This document shows positions 9,415 through 17,151 of a stretch of DNA of 64,000 nucleotides, in pieces (positions within the stretch are counted from its first letter, which is position 1; each line of letters opens with the position of its first letter). A program made the translations under genes and the position numbers. The stretch is taken from NCBI RefSeq assembly GCF_011694815.1, contig NZ_CP050177.1, positions 7,633,501 through 7,697,500 of the forward strand. The letters run 5' to 3'. The notes beneath the pieces were generated by a model that saw only the letters and a program-made list of their open reading frames with translations, was not told where the DNA came from and did not search any database. The stretch comes from Streptomyces liangshanensis (GTDB taxonomy: Bacteria; Actinomycetota; Actinomycetes; Streptomycetales; Streptomycetaceae).

Positions 9415-10098
9415 GTGTCTGGCAAGAGATCTCCCCGTCGTACCCGCGTGGCGTCCGCTCTGGCCGCGACCGGGACGGCCGCCACCGCCATGATCGCGTT
9501 CGCCGCCCCGGCCCAGGCCGGCGGTCCGTACTTCCCGCCGCCGCCCCCGTCGACGCCGTGCACGGCGGCCAATCAGGGCGAGGAGCAGGTCACCACCGAC
9601 GCGAGGGTGGAGCCCACCGTGGTCTCCTTCGCGATAGTCAACGTCGCCGCCGGAACCACCCACACCCAGAGCGTGACGCTCACGCACAGTGCGACGGCCA
9701 CGACCCAGACCTCCACCAACGTCTCGACCAAGGTCGGGTTCAAGCTCTTCGCCTCGGCGGAGGTCTCGGCGGGGTTCTCGCTGGTCAAGACCAAGAGCAG
9801 CACCGACTCCTGGTCCAATACGATGACCTGGAACTTCACCGCTCCCGGACGGTACATCCTCTACAAGGGCACCCGCTCCGTCACCGGCCGTTACGAGAAC
9901 TACCGCTGCTGGAAGACGGGCCCCACCGCCCCCATCCCTGGCGTGTACATGTGGCAGATCTACAGCCCGACCGGAACCGAATTCGGCACCTACTCGGCCT
10001 ACAGCGGCGAGGAGAGCGGAACGGTGCGCTGCGAGGAGAACCCGCCCGTCAACACGGTGGCCGGACAGGCCCGGAAGCTGTTGGACGGCTGCGCCTGA
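9415..10098 (+). CDS. Secreted beta-rich protein, possible aerolysin/ETX-MTX2-like pore former
   Basis: A 227-residue secreted protein. An Arg-rich n-region, a hydrophobic core and APAQA give cleavage near residue 35. The mature protein is rich in Thr/Ser and short alternating strands. The central part (STNVSTKVGFKLFASAEVSA, then GFSLVKTKSSTDSWSNTMTW, then APGRYILYKGT) resembles the insertion hairpin and following strands of aerolysin-fold toxins of the ETX/MTX2 group. GTG 9415 is preferred to TTG 9409 because AGGAG lies six bases upstream. No immunity or toxin partner is next to it. The secreted nature is clear; the toxin idea is inference. Confidence 0.7.
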   Translation: MSGKRSPRRTRVASALAATGTAATAMIAFAAPAQAGGPYFPPPPPSTPCTAANQGEEQVTTDARVEPTVVSFAIVNVAAGTTHTQSVTLTHSATATTQTSTNVSTKVGFKLFASAEVSAGFSLVKTKSSTDSWSNTMTWNFTAPGRYILYKGTRSVTGRYENYRCWKTGPTAPIPGVYMWQIYSPTGTEFGTYSAYSGEESGTVRCEENPPVNTVAGQARKLLDGCA

Positions 10099-10113
10099 CG
10101 CCGACGGACGACA

Positions 10114-10146
10114 GCGGGCGCCCCGGCCGCGCGCCGGGGCGCCCGC
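10114..10146. terminator. Strong terminator hairpin
   Basis: Perfect 13-bp GC-rich inverted repeat with a 7-base loop, 15 bases after the stop of the secreted protein gene. Confidence 0.75.
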
Positions 10147-10413
10147 CCGAAACGCCCGTCCGCCCGCAGGAGCAGCAGTGCTCAATTCGTTTGGCGGGCA
10201 AGATCGCCCTTGTTAATCTCGTGATATCAGCGTGACCGGATCAGGGAGCGGACATGGCAGGCGACGACGACATCTCCGGGTGAATCCCGGAAGTGAGAGG
10301 CCACCGGCCGCCGCGCACCGAGCGCCGCCACCGTGGCCCCTTTGTCGTACCCCTTCCCTGTCTGCCTTGCCGGGCGGCCCCGACCCGCCCGTACGACCCC
10401 TGAGGGCTCACGC

Positions 10414-12087
10414 ATGTCCGACGCGTTCATCGTCTGTTCGAACCTCTCCTTCTCCTGGCCCGACGACACCCCGGTCTTCCAGGACCTCTCCTTCAGCGTG
10501 GGAGGCGGCCGCACCGGCCTCGTCGCGCCGAACGGAGCCGGGAAGAGCACGCTGCTCAAGCTGATCGCCGGCGAGCACCGGCCCACCGCGGGGGCCGTCT
10601 CCGTCGACGGCGTGCTCGGCCACCTCCCGCAGAGCCTGCCGCTCGCCGACGGCCTGACCGTCGCCGACGTCCTGGGCATCGCGCCGGTGATCCGCGCACT
10701 CGACGCCATCGAGTCGGGAGACGCGAGCGACGAGCACTTCGCCACCATCGGCACCGACTGGGACATCGAGGAGCGCACCCGCGCCCAGCTCGACCGGCTC
10801 GGTCTCGGCGGGATCGCCCTCACCCGTCACCTGAGCACCCTCAGCGGTGGCCAGATCGTGTCCCTCGGACTCGCGGCGCAACTGCTCAGGCAGCCGGACG
10901 TCCTGCTGCTCGACGAACCGACCAACAACCTGGACCTCGACGCCCGGCACAGGCTCTACGGCGTGCTCGACGACTGGAACGGCTGCTTGCTGGTGGTCAG
11001 CCACGACCGGGCCCTGCTGGACCGCGTGGACCGCGTCGCCGAACTCGACCGGGGTCATGTGCGTTTCCACGGGGGGAACTTCACCGCGTACGAACAGGCC
11101 GTGCGGGCCGCGCGCGAGGTCGCCGAGAAGAACATCCGCAGCGCCGAACAGGACGTCAAGCGGGAGAAGCGCGAGATGCAGCAGGCCCGCGAACGGGCCG
11201 AACGCCGCGCGGGAAACGCCGCCCGCAACCTCAAGAGCGCCGGCCTGCCGAAGATCTTCGCGGGGACGATGAAGCGCAACGCCCAGGAGTCGGCGGGCCG
11301 ATCGAACGAAACGCACGCCACGCGGGTCGGCGACGCCAAGGCCCGGCTCGACGCGGCGGGCCGCGCGCTGCGGGACGAGGACACGATCGCGCTGGAGCTG
11401 CCGGGCACGAACGTCCCGGCCGGGCGCACGGTCTTCCTCGGCGAAGGGATGCGGGTACGTCACGGGGAGCGCGACCTGTTCGCCGGGCCGGGCGTCGACC
11501 TGACGATCAGGGGCCCCGAACGGATCGCTCTCACCGGCCCCAACGGGGCAGGCAAATCAACGCTGCTGCGCCTGATCCAAGGTGATCAGAACCCGAACCA
11601 GGACCGCAACCAACCGGCCGAGGGCAACCAACCGGCCGAGGGCATCAAACGGGCCGAGGGCCGGATCGCGTACCTGTCCCAGCGCCTGGACCTGCTGGAT
11701 CTCGACCGCACCGTGGCCGAGAACCTGGCCGCGTCCGCCCCCGCGATGCCCGAGGCGCACCGGATGAACCTCCTGGCCCGTTTCCTGTTCCGGGGCTCCC
11801 GCATCCACCTCCCGGTCGGGGCGCTCTCCGGCGGCGAGCGGTTGCGCGCCACGCTGGCGTGTGTCCTGTACGCCGAACCGGCCCCGCAACTCCTGCTGTT
11901 GGACGAGCCGACCAACAACCTCGACCTGGTCAGCGTCGACCAGTTGGAGGGGGCGCTCCACGCGTACGAGGGTGCGTTCGTGGTGGTCAGCCACAACGAG
12001 CGATTCCTGGCGGCGATCGGTGTGAACCGCTGGCTGCGCCTGACCGAGGGCCGGCTGCTGGAGACGGGAGCGCCCCATGAGGGCTGA
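10414..12087 (+). CDS. ABC-F family ATPase
   Basis: A 557-residue protein with two ABC ATPase domains and no membrane segment. Domain 1 has Walker A APNGAGKST near residue 40, LSGGQ and LLLDEPTNNLDLD; domain 2 has GPNGAGKST near residue 375, LSGGE and LLLDEPTNNLDL. A charged Ala/Arg/Glu-rich linker with coiled-coil character lies between. ABC-F proteins act on the ribosome, some giving antibiotic resistance. An 18-bp repeat is inserted after the second Walker A. The gene overlaps the following acetyltransferase by 11 bases, so the two are probably translated together. Confidence 0.9.
   Translation: MSDAFIVCSNLSFSWPDDTPVFQDLSFSVGGGRTGLVAPNGAGKSTLLKLIAGEHRPTAGAVSVDGVLGHLPQSLPLADGLTVADVLGIAPVIRALDAIESGDASDEHFATIGTDWDIEERTRAQLDRLGLGGIALTRHLSTLSGGQIVSLGLAAQLLRQPDVLLLDEPTNNLDLDARHRLYGVLDDWNGCLLVVSHDRALLDRVDRVAELDRGHVRFHGGNFTAYEQAVRAAREVAEKNIRSAEQDVKREKREMQQARERAERRAGNAARNLKSAGLPKIFAGTMKRNAQESAGRSNETHATRVGDAKARLDAAGRALRDEDTIALELPGTNVPAGRTVFLGEGMRVRHGERDLFAGPGVDLTIRGPERIALTGPNGAGKSTLLRLIQGDQNPNQDRNQPAEGNQPAEGIKRAEGRIAYLSQRLDLLDLDRTVAENLAASAPAMPEAHRMNLLARFLFRGSRIHLPVGALSGGERLRATLACVLYAEPAPQLLLLDEPTNNLDLVSVDQLEGALHAYEGAFVVVSHNERFLAAIGVNRWLRLTEGRLLETGAPHEG
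11608..11661 (+). repeat. Three 18-bp tandem repeats inside the ABC-F gene
   Basis: Two perfect copies (11608-11625, 11626-11643) and one diverged copy (11644-11661) keep the frame and encode NQPAEG, NQPAEG, IKRAEG. They lie in the second ATPase domain between Walker A and the Q-loop, a surface loop likely to tolerate length change. Confidence 0.85.
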
Positions 12088-12601
12088 GACCGGCGCCCGG
12101 TGGCTGCTGCGTCCGGCCGCACCCCGGGATGTCGAAGTGATCGCCGAACTGAGGGCGACGGTCATGCGAGCGGACCTGGAGCGGCTCGGCCGTTTCGACG
12201 AGCACCGGGTACGGCAACGGCTCCGCGACTCCTTCTCCATGCACTACACCTCGGCCATCGAGGTCGACCACGCGCTCGCGGGCTGCGTCACGGTACGGCC
12301 CGCCGGGGACGGTCAGTGGCTGGAGCACTTCTACCTCGCACCGCACCTCCAGGGCCAAGGCCTCGGATCAGCGGTCCTGCACACCCTGCTCGCCCGCACC
12401 GACGCCCAGCGGGCGACGGTCCGCCTGAACGTCCTCCAGGGCAGCCCCGCCCGCCGCCTCTACGAACGTCACGGCTTCACCCTGGAGTCCGAGGACCCCA
12501 TAGACGTCCTGATGGTGCGCCGTGCCGCCACACAACCCCACCCACCCCCACCCGAAGAGCCACCAACGAAGCCACGCGACACGCACACCCCCGATCCGTG
12601 A
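12077..12601 (+). CDS. GNAT family N-acetyltransferase
   Basis: A 174-residue acetyltransferase. LRPAAPRDVEVIAELRATVM at the N-terminus, the acetyl-CoA loop LQGQGLGSAVL and the end SPARRLYERHGF are the GNAT fold motifs. The C-terminal ~30 residues are Pro/Thr-rich and likely disordered. The start overlaps the ABC-F stop, so it may be coupled to it; pairs of ABC-F and acetyltransferase could both serve drug tolerance, though that is inference. Confidence 0.85.
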   Translation: MRAETGARWLLRPAAPRDVEVIAELRATVMRADLERLGRFDEHRVRQRLRDSFSMHYTSAIEVDHALAGCVTVRPAGDGQWLEHFYLAPHLQGQGLGSAVLHTLLARTDAQRATVRLNVLQGSPARRLYERHGFTLESEDPIDVLMVRRAATQPHPPPPEEPPTKPRDTHTPDP

Positions 12602-12975
12602 CCGACCACGGCATCGCGCTACCCCACTACCGCCTCCACGTCGTGCAGGCGGTCGTCTCCCTGGCCAGCCCGACGTGGCAGCGAGAAGCGTGGCTCGACC
12701 CGGACCGCTTCGAGGATCTCGACCACGTGGTGCACGTACTCTTCGACGACTTCTGCGACGCGGACAACCCCCTCCCTTGGCTCGGGCAATGTCTTCGCAC
12801 AGAGGAGGAGGTCGAACTGATGGCGCGACTCGGCGCGGCCTACGGAGCAGCCCAGGACGCGATGGGCGCCGCCGCCGACAAGGCCTACCTGGAATCACCG
12901 GGCTGGCCCGCCGTGATCGCCGCAGCGGACCGGCTCGCTCAGGTACTCGTTTCCAACGACCATCTGGGAGTGTGA
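12598..12975 (+). CDS. SCO4402-family protein
   Basis: A 125-residue acidic protein beginning at GTG 12598, whose GTGA overlaps the acetyltransferase stop. The pattern of YRLHVVQAVVSLASPTWQ, then DDLDHVVHVLFDDF-like text, then LGAAYGAA and AYLESPGWPAVIAAA matches the short SCO4402-like proteins known from Streptomyces. They have no assigned function. The overlap suggests it belongs to the ABC-F/GNAT operon. Confidence 0.7.
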   Translation: MTDHGIALPHYRLHVVQAVVSLASPTWQREAWLDPDRFEDLDHVVHVLFDDFCDADNPLPWLGQCLRTEEEVELMARLGAAYGAAQDAMGAAADKAYLESPGWPAVIAAADRLAQVLVSNDHLGV

Positions 12976-13551
12976 CCGAGAGACGCGCCAAAGGGGCAAG
13001 GGCCGATCTCGAAGCCCTGACCGCGCCGCTCCGACCAGGCATAGCCGATCTCCGGGCACGTCAAGCGCCTGGCGTTCCGCCCGACGCCTCGCGCCCCGGG
13101 GAACAGCGGGCCGCCCGTGCGACGCCGATGAACGGGGCTGGCGCGGGGCGATCCCGGACTGCCAGTGCATCCACTCGGTCGCCCGGCCCTGGGCGGTGAT
13201 CTACCCTCGCTTGTCCTGCGGGTTCGGGCGGAGGTCTGGTTCTGCACCAGCGCGTTGGCACGGTCCGGCGGTATTGGCCGCCACTCGTTGCCGATCGCGG
13301 GATCGGCAACGATCCAGTCCTGGAGCCGCCCCAGCCGATCGCTTTGGGCCGGATGGACAGTCCGCATGACGCTGTCGGCCGTCCATCCCGCCCGCCAGAA
13401 CTCAGGTAGTACAAGGGCCGTCGATCGCGGCGAGGGGCGACGGGGGGCTTCGCTCCGAGGCGGGCGGCGGGCGGGTCCGGTCGTCGCTGGATCGCCGACC
13501 AGCATCCGCCCGAATACCGTACTGCTGCGCGGACTTGAAGGGAGGGGAGTG
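12976..13551. other. Gene-poor stretch with possible coding remnant
   Basis: No intact gene is convincing in these 576 bases. On the minus strand about 13200-13420 a coherent stretch can be read (LPEFWRAGWTADSVMRTV, then LQDWIVADPAIGNEW), without start or clear family, so it may be the remains of a lost gene. A perfect hairpin with 11-bp arms and a 4-base loop occupies 13286-13311. Confidence 0.35.
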
Positions 13552-14319
13552 TCAGTGCCGGGCGCTGGAACGCTTCCCTGGGGCGTGCCCCGGATCCTCC
13601 GACACGGGCAGGCACTCGGTGAGCAGGTCGAGGACGTCGCGCCAGGCTCGCTGCGCGTGCTGGGGGTGGTGGCCGACGCCGGGGACCGTGGGGTGGTTGA
13701 CCGGTGGGTGGTGGAAGGCGTGCAAGGCGCCGCCGTAGACCGTGAGGCGCCAGTCGACGCCCGCGGCCTGCATCTCGGCGGTGAACGCCTCCCGTTGCGC
13801 GGGCGGCATGATCGGGTCCTCCGACCCGACCCCGGCCCACACCGGGCAGCGAATGCGCGCCGCCTCGCCCGGTCGGCCCGTGGTCGTCGCGTTGACTGTC
13901 CCGATCGCGCGCAGGTCGACGCCGGCGCGCCCGAGTTCCAGCCCGACCGCGCCCCCGGTGCCGTAGCCGATGGCCGCGATCCGGTCGGGGTCGGTCCGCG
14001 GTTCGGCGCGCAACACGTCGAGCGCCGCATGACCGATGCCCCGCATCCGGTCGGGATCGGCGAGCAGCGGCAGGCAACGCGCCAGCATCTCCTCGGGGTC
14101 GCCCACATAGCGCCCGCCGTGAAGGTCGAAGGCCAGCGCTACGTACCCCAGCTCGGCGAGCGCATCGGCCCGTCGGCGCTCGACGTCACTGAGCCCCATG
14201 CCCTCCGGCCCGATCAGCACCGCGGGCCGACGGCCGACACCGGCCGGGAGCGCGAGGTGCCCGATCATCGTCAGCCCGTCGGCCGGGTACGCGACCGCAC
14301 GCGCCGTAATCGTCGTCAT
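13552..14319 (-). CDS. Dienelactone hydrolase family protein lacking the Cys nucleophile
   Basis: A 255-residue alpha/beta hydrolase of the dienelactone hydrolase family, judged by GPEGMGLSDVERRRADALAE, YVALAFDLHGGR and the overall spacing. In the family the nucleophile sits in G-[FY]-C-x-G-G; here the elbow reads IGYGTGG, so Gly120 takes the place of Cys. Asp168 (GSEDP) and His200 (GALHAF) of the usual triad remain. The protein may use another residue, hydrolyse nothing, or have a changed reaction. ATG 14319 starts at MTTITARAV. It is a single gene. Confidence 0.82.
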   Translation of the reverse strand: MTTITARAVAYPADGLTMIGHLALPAGVGRRPAVLIGPEGMGLSDVERRRADALAELGYVALAFDLHGGRYVGDPEEMLARCLPLLADPDRMRGIGHAALDVLRAEPRTDPDRIAAIGYGTGGAVGLELGRAGVDLRAIGTVNATTTGRPGEAARIRCPVWAGVGSEDPIMPPAQREAFTAEMQAAGVDWRLTVYGGALHAFHHPPVNHPTVPGVGHHPQHAQRAWRDVLDLLTECLPVSEDPGHAPGKRSSARH

Positions 14320-14440
14320 GAGACCGGACTGTAGTGAGCGGCGCCCCCCGTCCGGACGCTGTTCCGCCCCCGGCAGAACAGCGCGGGCGCTCCGCTGCCC
14401 CAACGCGGTGTTGATCAGGTCCGCCGCGCGATCCGTGACG

Positions 14441-14947
14441 TCACAGCACTCGGGACATGCAGGCGCGCGGCCACCGGTTCAGGCCGTGTGCCGCTTCGCG
14501 TTCGCGGATCCTTCGGAGGCCGGGCGTGAGCGCGGAGTCGTCCAGGAGCCGGAAGCCGCAGCGCGCGTAGTAGGGGGCGTTCCACGGGACCTCCGTGAAC
14601 GTGGTGAGGGTCAGGGCGCGCGCACCCTCGCCTACGGCGTGGGCCGCCAGATGGTCGAGCAGCGCCCGCCCGACACCACGACGCGCGCTGTCCGGGTGCA
14701 CCGAGACCTGCTCGACGTGAAGACCGCCGTCGACCCGGTCGGCGATCAGGTAGGCGACCGGGGCGTCGGATTCATCGGCCATGACCCAGGCGAGTCCGGC
14801 ATCGTGGTAGCGGGCGAGTTCATCGATCGGAAGCGGGTCGTCGTCGGCGATCTCCGGCATCCCCACGTCCCGGAAACACTCCCCGGCGGCCCTCTCGATG
14901 TCCTGGAGAACGGTCAGGTCACTCAGGCGCACGGCTCGAATGGGCAT
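14441..14947 (-). CDS. GNAT family N-acetyltransferase
   Basis: A 168-residue GNAT enzyme: IRAVRLSDLTVLQDIERAAG at the N-terminus, then VEQVSVHPDSARRGVGRALL carrying the acetyl-CoA-binding RRGVGRAL, and APYYARCGFRLL. ATG 14947 has GGAG nine bases upstream; ATG 14962 is a weaker alternative. The start region is folded into a perfect hairpin described separately. Substrate unknown. Confidence 0.85.
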   Translation of the reverse strand: MPIRAVRLSDLTVLQDIERAAGECFRDVGMPEIADDDPLPIDELARYHDAGLAWVMADESDAPVAYLIADRVDGGLHVEQVSVHPDSARRGVGRALLDHLAAHAVGEGARALTLTTFTEVPWNAPYYARCGFRLLDDSALTPGLRRIREREAAHGLNRWPRACMSRVL

Positions 14948-14963
14948 GGAGGCATTCTCCATG
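14945..14963 (-). promoter_or_regulatory. Hairpin covering ribosome site and start codon of the GNAT gene
   Basis: A perfect 7-bp inverted repeat (CATGGAG / CTCCATG) with a 5-base loop includes the GGAG ribosome site and both candidate ATG codons of the acetyltransferase at 14441-14947. In mRNA it would hide the initiation region. Confidence 0.5.
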
Positions 14964-15024
14964 GCCGGTCGGCCGCTCGGTCGGACAGAGGTACGGAACC
15001 GGCCTTGCCGGAATACCCCGCCCG

Positions 15025-15068
15025 CCGTGGTCCGCCGATGACGTGTCGGCGTCATCGGTGGACCACGG
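15025..15068 (-). terminator. Strong terminator hairpin
   Basis: 19-bp inverted repeat with a single G-U pair and a 6-base loop, 18 bases beyond the stop of the secreted protein gene and upstream of the acetyltransferase. Confidence 0.75.
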
Positions 15069-15086
15069 GCCGGCGCCGCGCTGGGG

Positions 15087-15581
15087 TCAGCCGCGCCAGA
15101 TCTTGATGTAGTCGATGTCGTCGTTCAGCGTCGACCCCACCCACGGAACGTCACCCGTGAAGCTGGCGTTCCCCCGGTCGCCGCGGGCGAAGGACTTGTT
15201 GCAGCCGCTGTGCACGAGGTACGACGACAGGCGGCTCGACCACCAGGAGTTGGGGTTGAACGAGTACCCCGCGCTGTCGCAGGCCGCGCCGCCGTAGATG
15301 TGGGTGTACTCGCCGCCGTAGTTGGCGTCCGTCGCCCACGTCATCAGCTGTACGGCGGCGGCGGGCGCCGCGGCGACCGCTCTCCGCTCGGCCTGCGGGC
15401 CGGTGAAGCAGGTGTACGACCGGGGCGCGGACGCCTCTTCTCCCGGCCGGAGTTGGTCCAGGACCAGCAAACAGTGCTTCGCGGAGACCGGCTCCGCGTC
15501 GGCCGCCGAGACCGGGACGGTGAGGGCCGTCAGCGAGGCGACCGCGGCGGCGACCACGGAGACAACACGTAGAGCTTTCAC
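15087..15581 (-). CDS. Secreted small protein, beta/gamma-crystallin or inhibitor-I36-like
   Basis: A 164-residue secreted protein. A signal peptide with Lys/Arg, Ala/Val core and VSAADA-type cleavage covers about the first 28 residues. The C-terminal half has NYGGEYTHIYGG, SFNPNSWWSSRLSSYLV and a final DDIDYIKIWRG. This Tyr/Gly-rich pattern, with four to five Cys, resembles the single Greek-key domain of Streptomyces peptidase-inhibitor-I36 and beta/gamma-crystallin-like proteins. It may bind calcium or a protease. It is alone and ends at a strong hairpin. Confidence 0.65.
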   Translation of the reverse strand: MKALRVVSVVAAAVASLTALTVPVSAADAEPVSAKHCLLVLDQLRPGEEASAPRSYTCFTGPQAERRAVAAAPAAAVQLMTWATDANYGGEYTHIYGGAACDSAGYSFNPNSWWSSRLSSYLVHSGCNKSFARGDRGNASFTGDVPWVGSTLNDDIDYIKIWRG

Positions 15582-15745
15582 AATTCTCCCTTTCGAGGTG
15601 CTTTCAGCGGAGATTGACTACCCGGCCGCCATTTTCCGGAATCGTCCATGGCGACCTCTCGCCACCGAAGGGAGAGTCGACGACGTGTTGTGGTTCTCTG
15701 ACCAGTTGGCCGCACAGCCGCACAGCCGCACACCCACCAACCGCC

Positions 15746-16569
15746 CTACCGCATGGCCCCCTCGGCGTACGCGCGGAAGCTCCTGGCCGGGCGGCCGGTC
15801 AAGCGCTCGACAGCGTCCGTGACGCGGTCCTCCGCCCCCTCGGCGATCGCGACGTCCAGACCCGCAAGCAGGGCGGCGAACCCTGACGGCATGCCCGTCG
15901 CCGCCAAGCGGTCGCGCATCTGCTCGTACGTCAGCGGCCGGTGCGACACGGGCCGTCCGGTGACGTCGCTGATGACGGCCGCGACGGCGTCGTAACTCAG
16001 CGCCTCGGGCCCGGTCATGACCAGGTCCGTGTTGGGGGCCGAGGCGTCGGTGAGCGCCCGTACGGCGACCGCGGCGATGTCGTCGGCGTCGATGAAGCCG
16101 ACCCGGCCCCTGCCGGTCGCGGACATGATGGCGCCCTCTGTACGGATGCTGTCCGCGTGCAGGTGCCGCCCGGAGAAGTTCTGCATGAACCAGGACGGCC
16201 GCAGCACCGCCCACTCCTCGAACAACTCGGCCACCAGGCTGTGCACTTGGCCGACCGCCGGACCCCCGGCGGGTATCGCCGACGAGCTGAGCAGGACCGC
16301 GCGCCGCACCCCCGCCGTACGGGCCCGGCGCAGGAACGGCAGCATGACGGCGGCCGGATCCGGTTCGCCGATGGGCGGGATCAGGTACATCCGGTCCGCG
16401 CCGCGCAGCGCGTCGGCGTAGGTAGCGGGCTCGACCAGTCGAAGCGGACGGACCCGGCGTCACCCGGCGCGGCGGGCCGGCGGCCGGCCGCCCTGGCGGG
16501 GTGGCCCAGCCCGACCAGCCGGGAGACGACCCGGCTGCCGGTGGTTCCGGAGGCTCCGGTGACGAGGAT
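15746..16569 (-). pseudogene. NmrA-like NAD(P)-binding protein gene, frameshifted and without start
   Basis: The N-terminal Rossmann motif ILVTGASGTTGSRVVSRL is read from 16569 in one frame up to DWSSP near 16430. There one base is missing, and the rest (from about ATYADALRGADRMYLIPPIG to the TGA at 15746) is in another frame. In addition no ATG/GTG/TTG precedes the Ile; Ala stands in the Met position. The intact family (NmrA/azoreductase-like) senses or uses NAD(P). A 214-residue product from ATG 16390 is possible but would lack the dinucleotide fold. Confidence 0.75.
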
Positions 16570-17142
16570 GGCGCGGCGCGCAACCGGGAAGCCGTCCTGG
16601 TCGCCGCAGACGAGATCTTCGCCCGCAGCGCGAGCCCGCGCGGCGTATCCATGGACGACGTCGCGGCGGCTGCGGGTGTCGGCAAAGGCACCCTGTTCCG
16701 ACGGTTCGGCGACCGTACGGGCCTGATCCGCGCCCTGGTCGAGCGGCGGATCGAACCACTGCGCCAGGCCGTCGAGTCGGGTCCCGCGCCACTGGGCCCC
16801 GCCACCCCGCCGCGCGACCGCGTCCTGGCGCTGCTCGACGCGATCCTGCGGTTCAAGCTCGACAACCGGTACCTGGCCCTCGCCCTGGAAGAGGCGGGGA
16901 GCGCCAGTCCCTACCGGGCCGGGCACTACGCGTGGTGGCACGGCACCCTCCAGGACACGCTGAGCCGGGTGCCGGAAGTCGCCGACAGCGGGTTCACCGC
17001 CCACGCGCTGCTGGCCGCCACCCGCGCCGATCTGGTCGAACACCTGGTGACCGAGGAGCGCATGACTCCTGATCGGATGAGGGAGCGCCTGGCGGCCTTC
17101 GCCGCCACGACCCTGGGAAACACCGCACAGCCTGTGCGCTAA
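16501..17142 (+). CDS. TetR family regulator with altered N-terminus
   Basis: A TetR protein of about 213 residues from GTG 16501. The HTH is ARNREAVLVAADEIFARSAS, VSMDDVAAAAGVGKGTLFRR. Homology begins at 16567 (DGAARNR), exactly where the opposite NmrA gene loses its start, so the first ~22 residues as annotated come from the antisense of that gene. No convincing ribosome site precedes 16501. The ligand domain is intact. It presumably once controlled the divergent NmrA gene. The gene may be poorly expressed now. Its stop overlaps a candidate operator of the next TetR gene. Confidence 0.7.
   Translation: MAQPDQPGDDPAAGGSGGSGDEDGAARNREAVLVAADEIFARSASPRGVSMDDVAAAAGVGKGTLFRRFGDRTGLIRALVERRIEPLRQAVESGPAPLGPATPPRDRVLALLDAILRFKLDNRYLALALEEAGSASPYRAGHYAWWHGTLQDTLSRVPEVADSGFTAHALLAATRADLVEHLVTEERMTPDRMRERLAAFAATTLGNTAQPVR
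17120..17142. promoter_or_regulatory. Candidate TetR operator upstream of TetR gene 17152
   Basis: Contains the perfect core palindrome GCACAG-C-CTGTGC and a good right half TGTGCGCTAA. It agrees with 15-16 of 20 defined positions of the site at 17918-17940 and lies nine bases before the GTG start of the regulator, fitting autoregulation. Confidence 0.6.
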
Positions 17143-17151
17143 AGTGGACAG

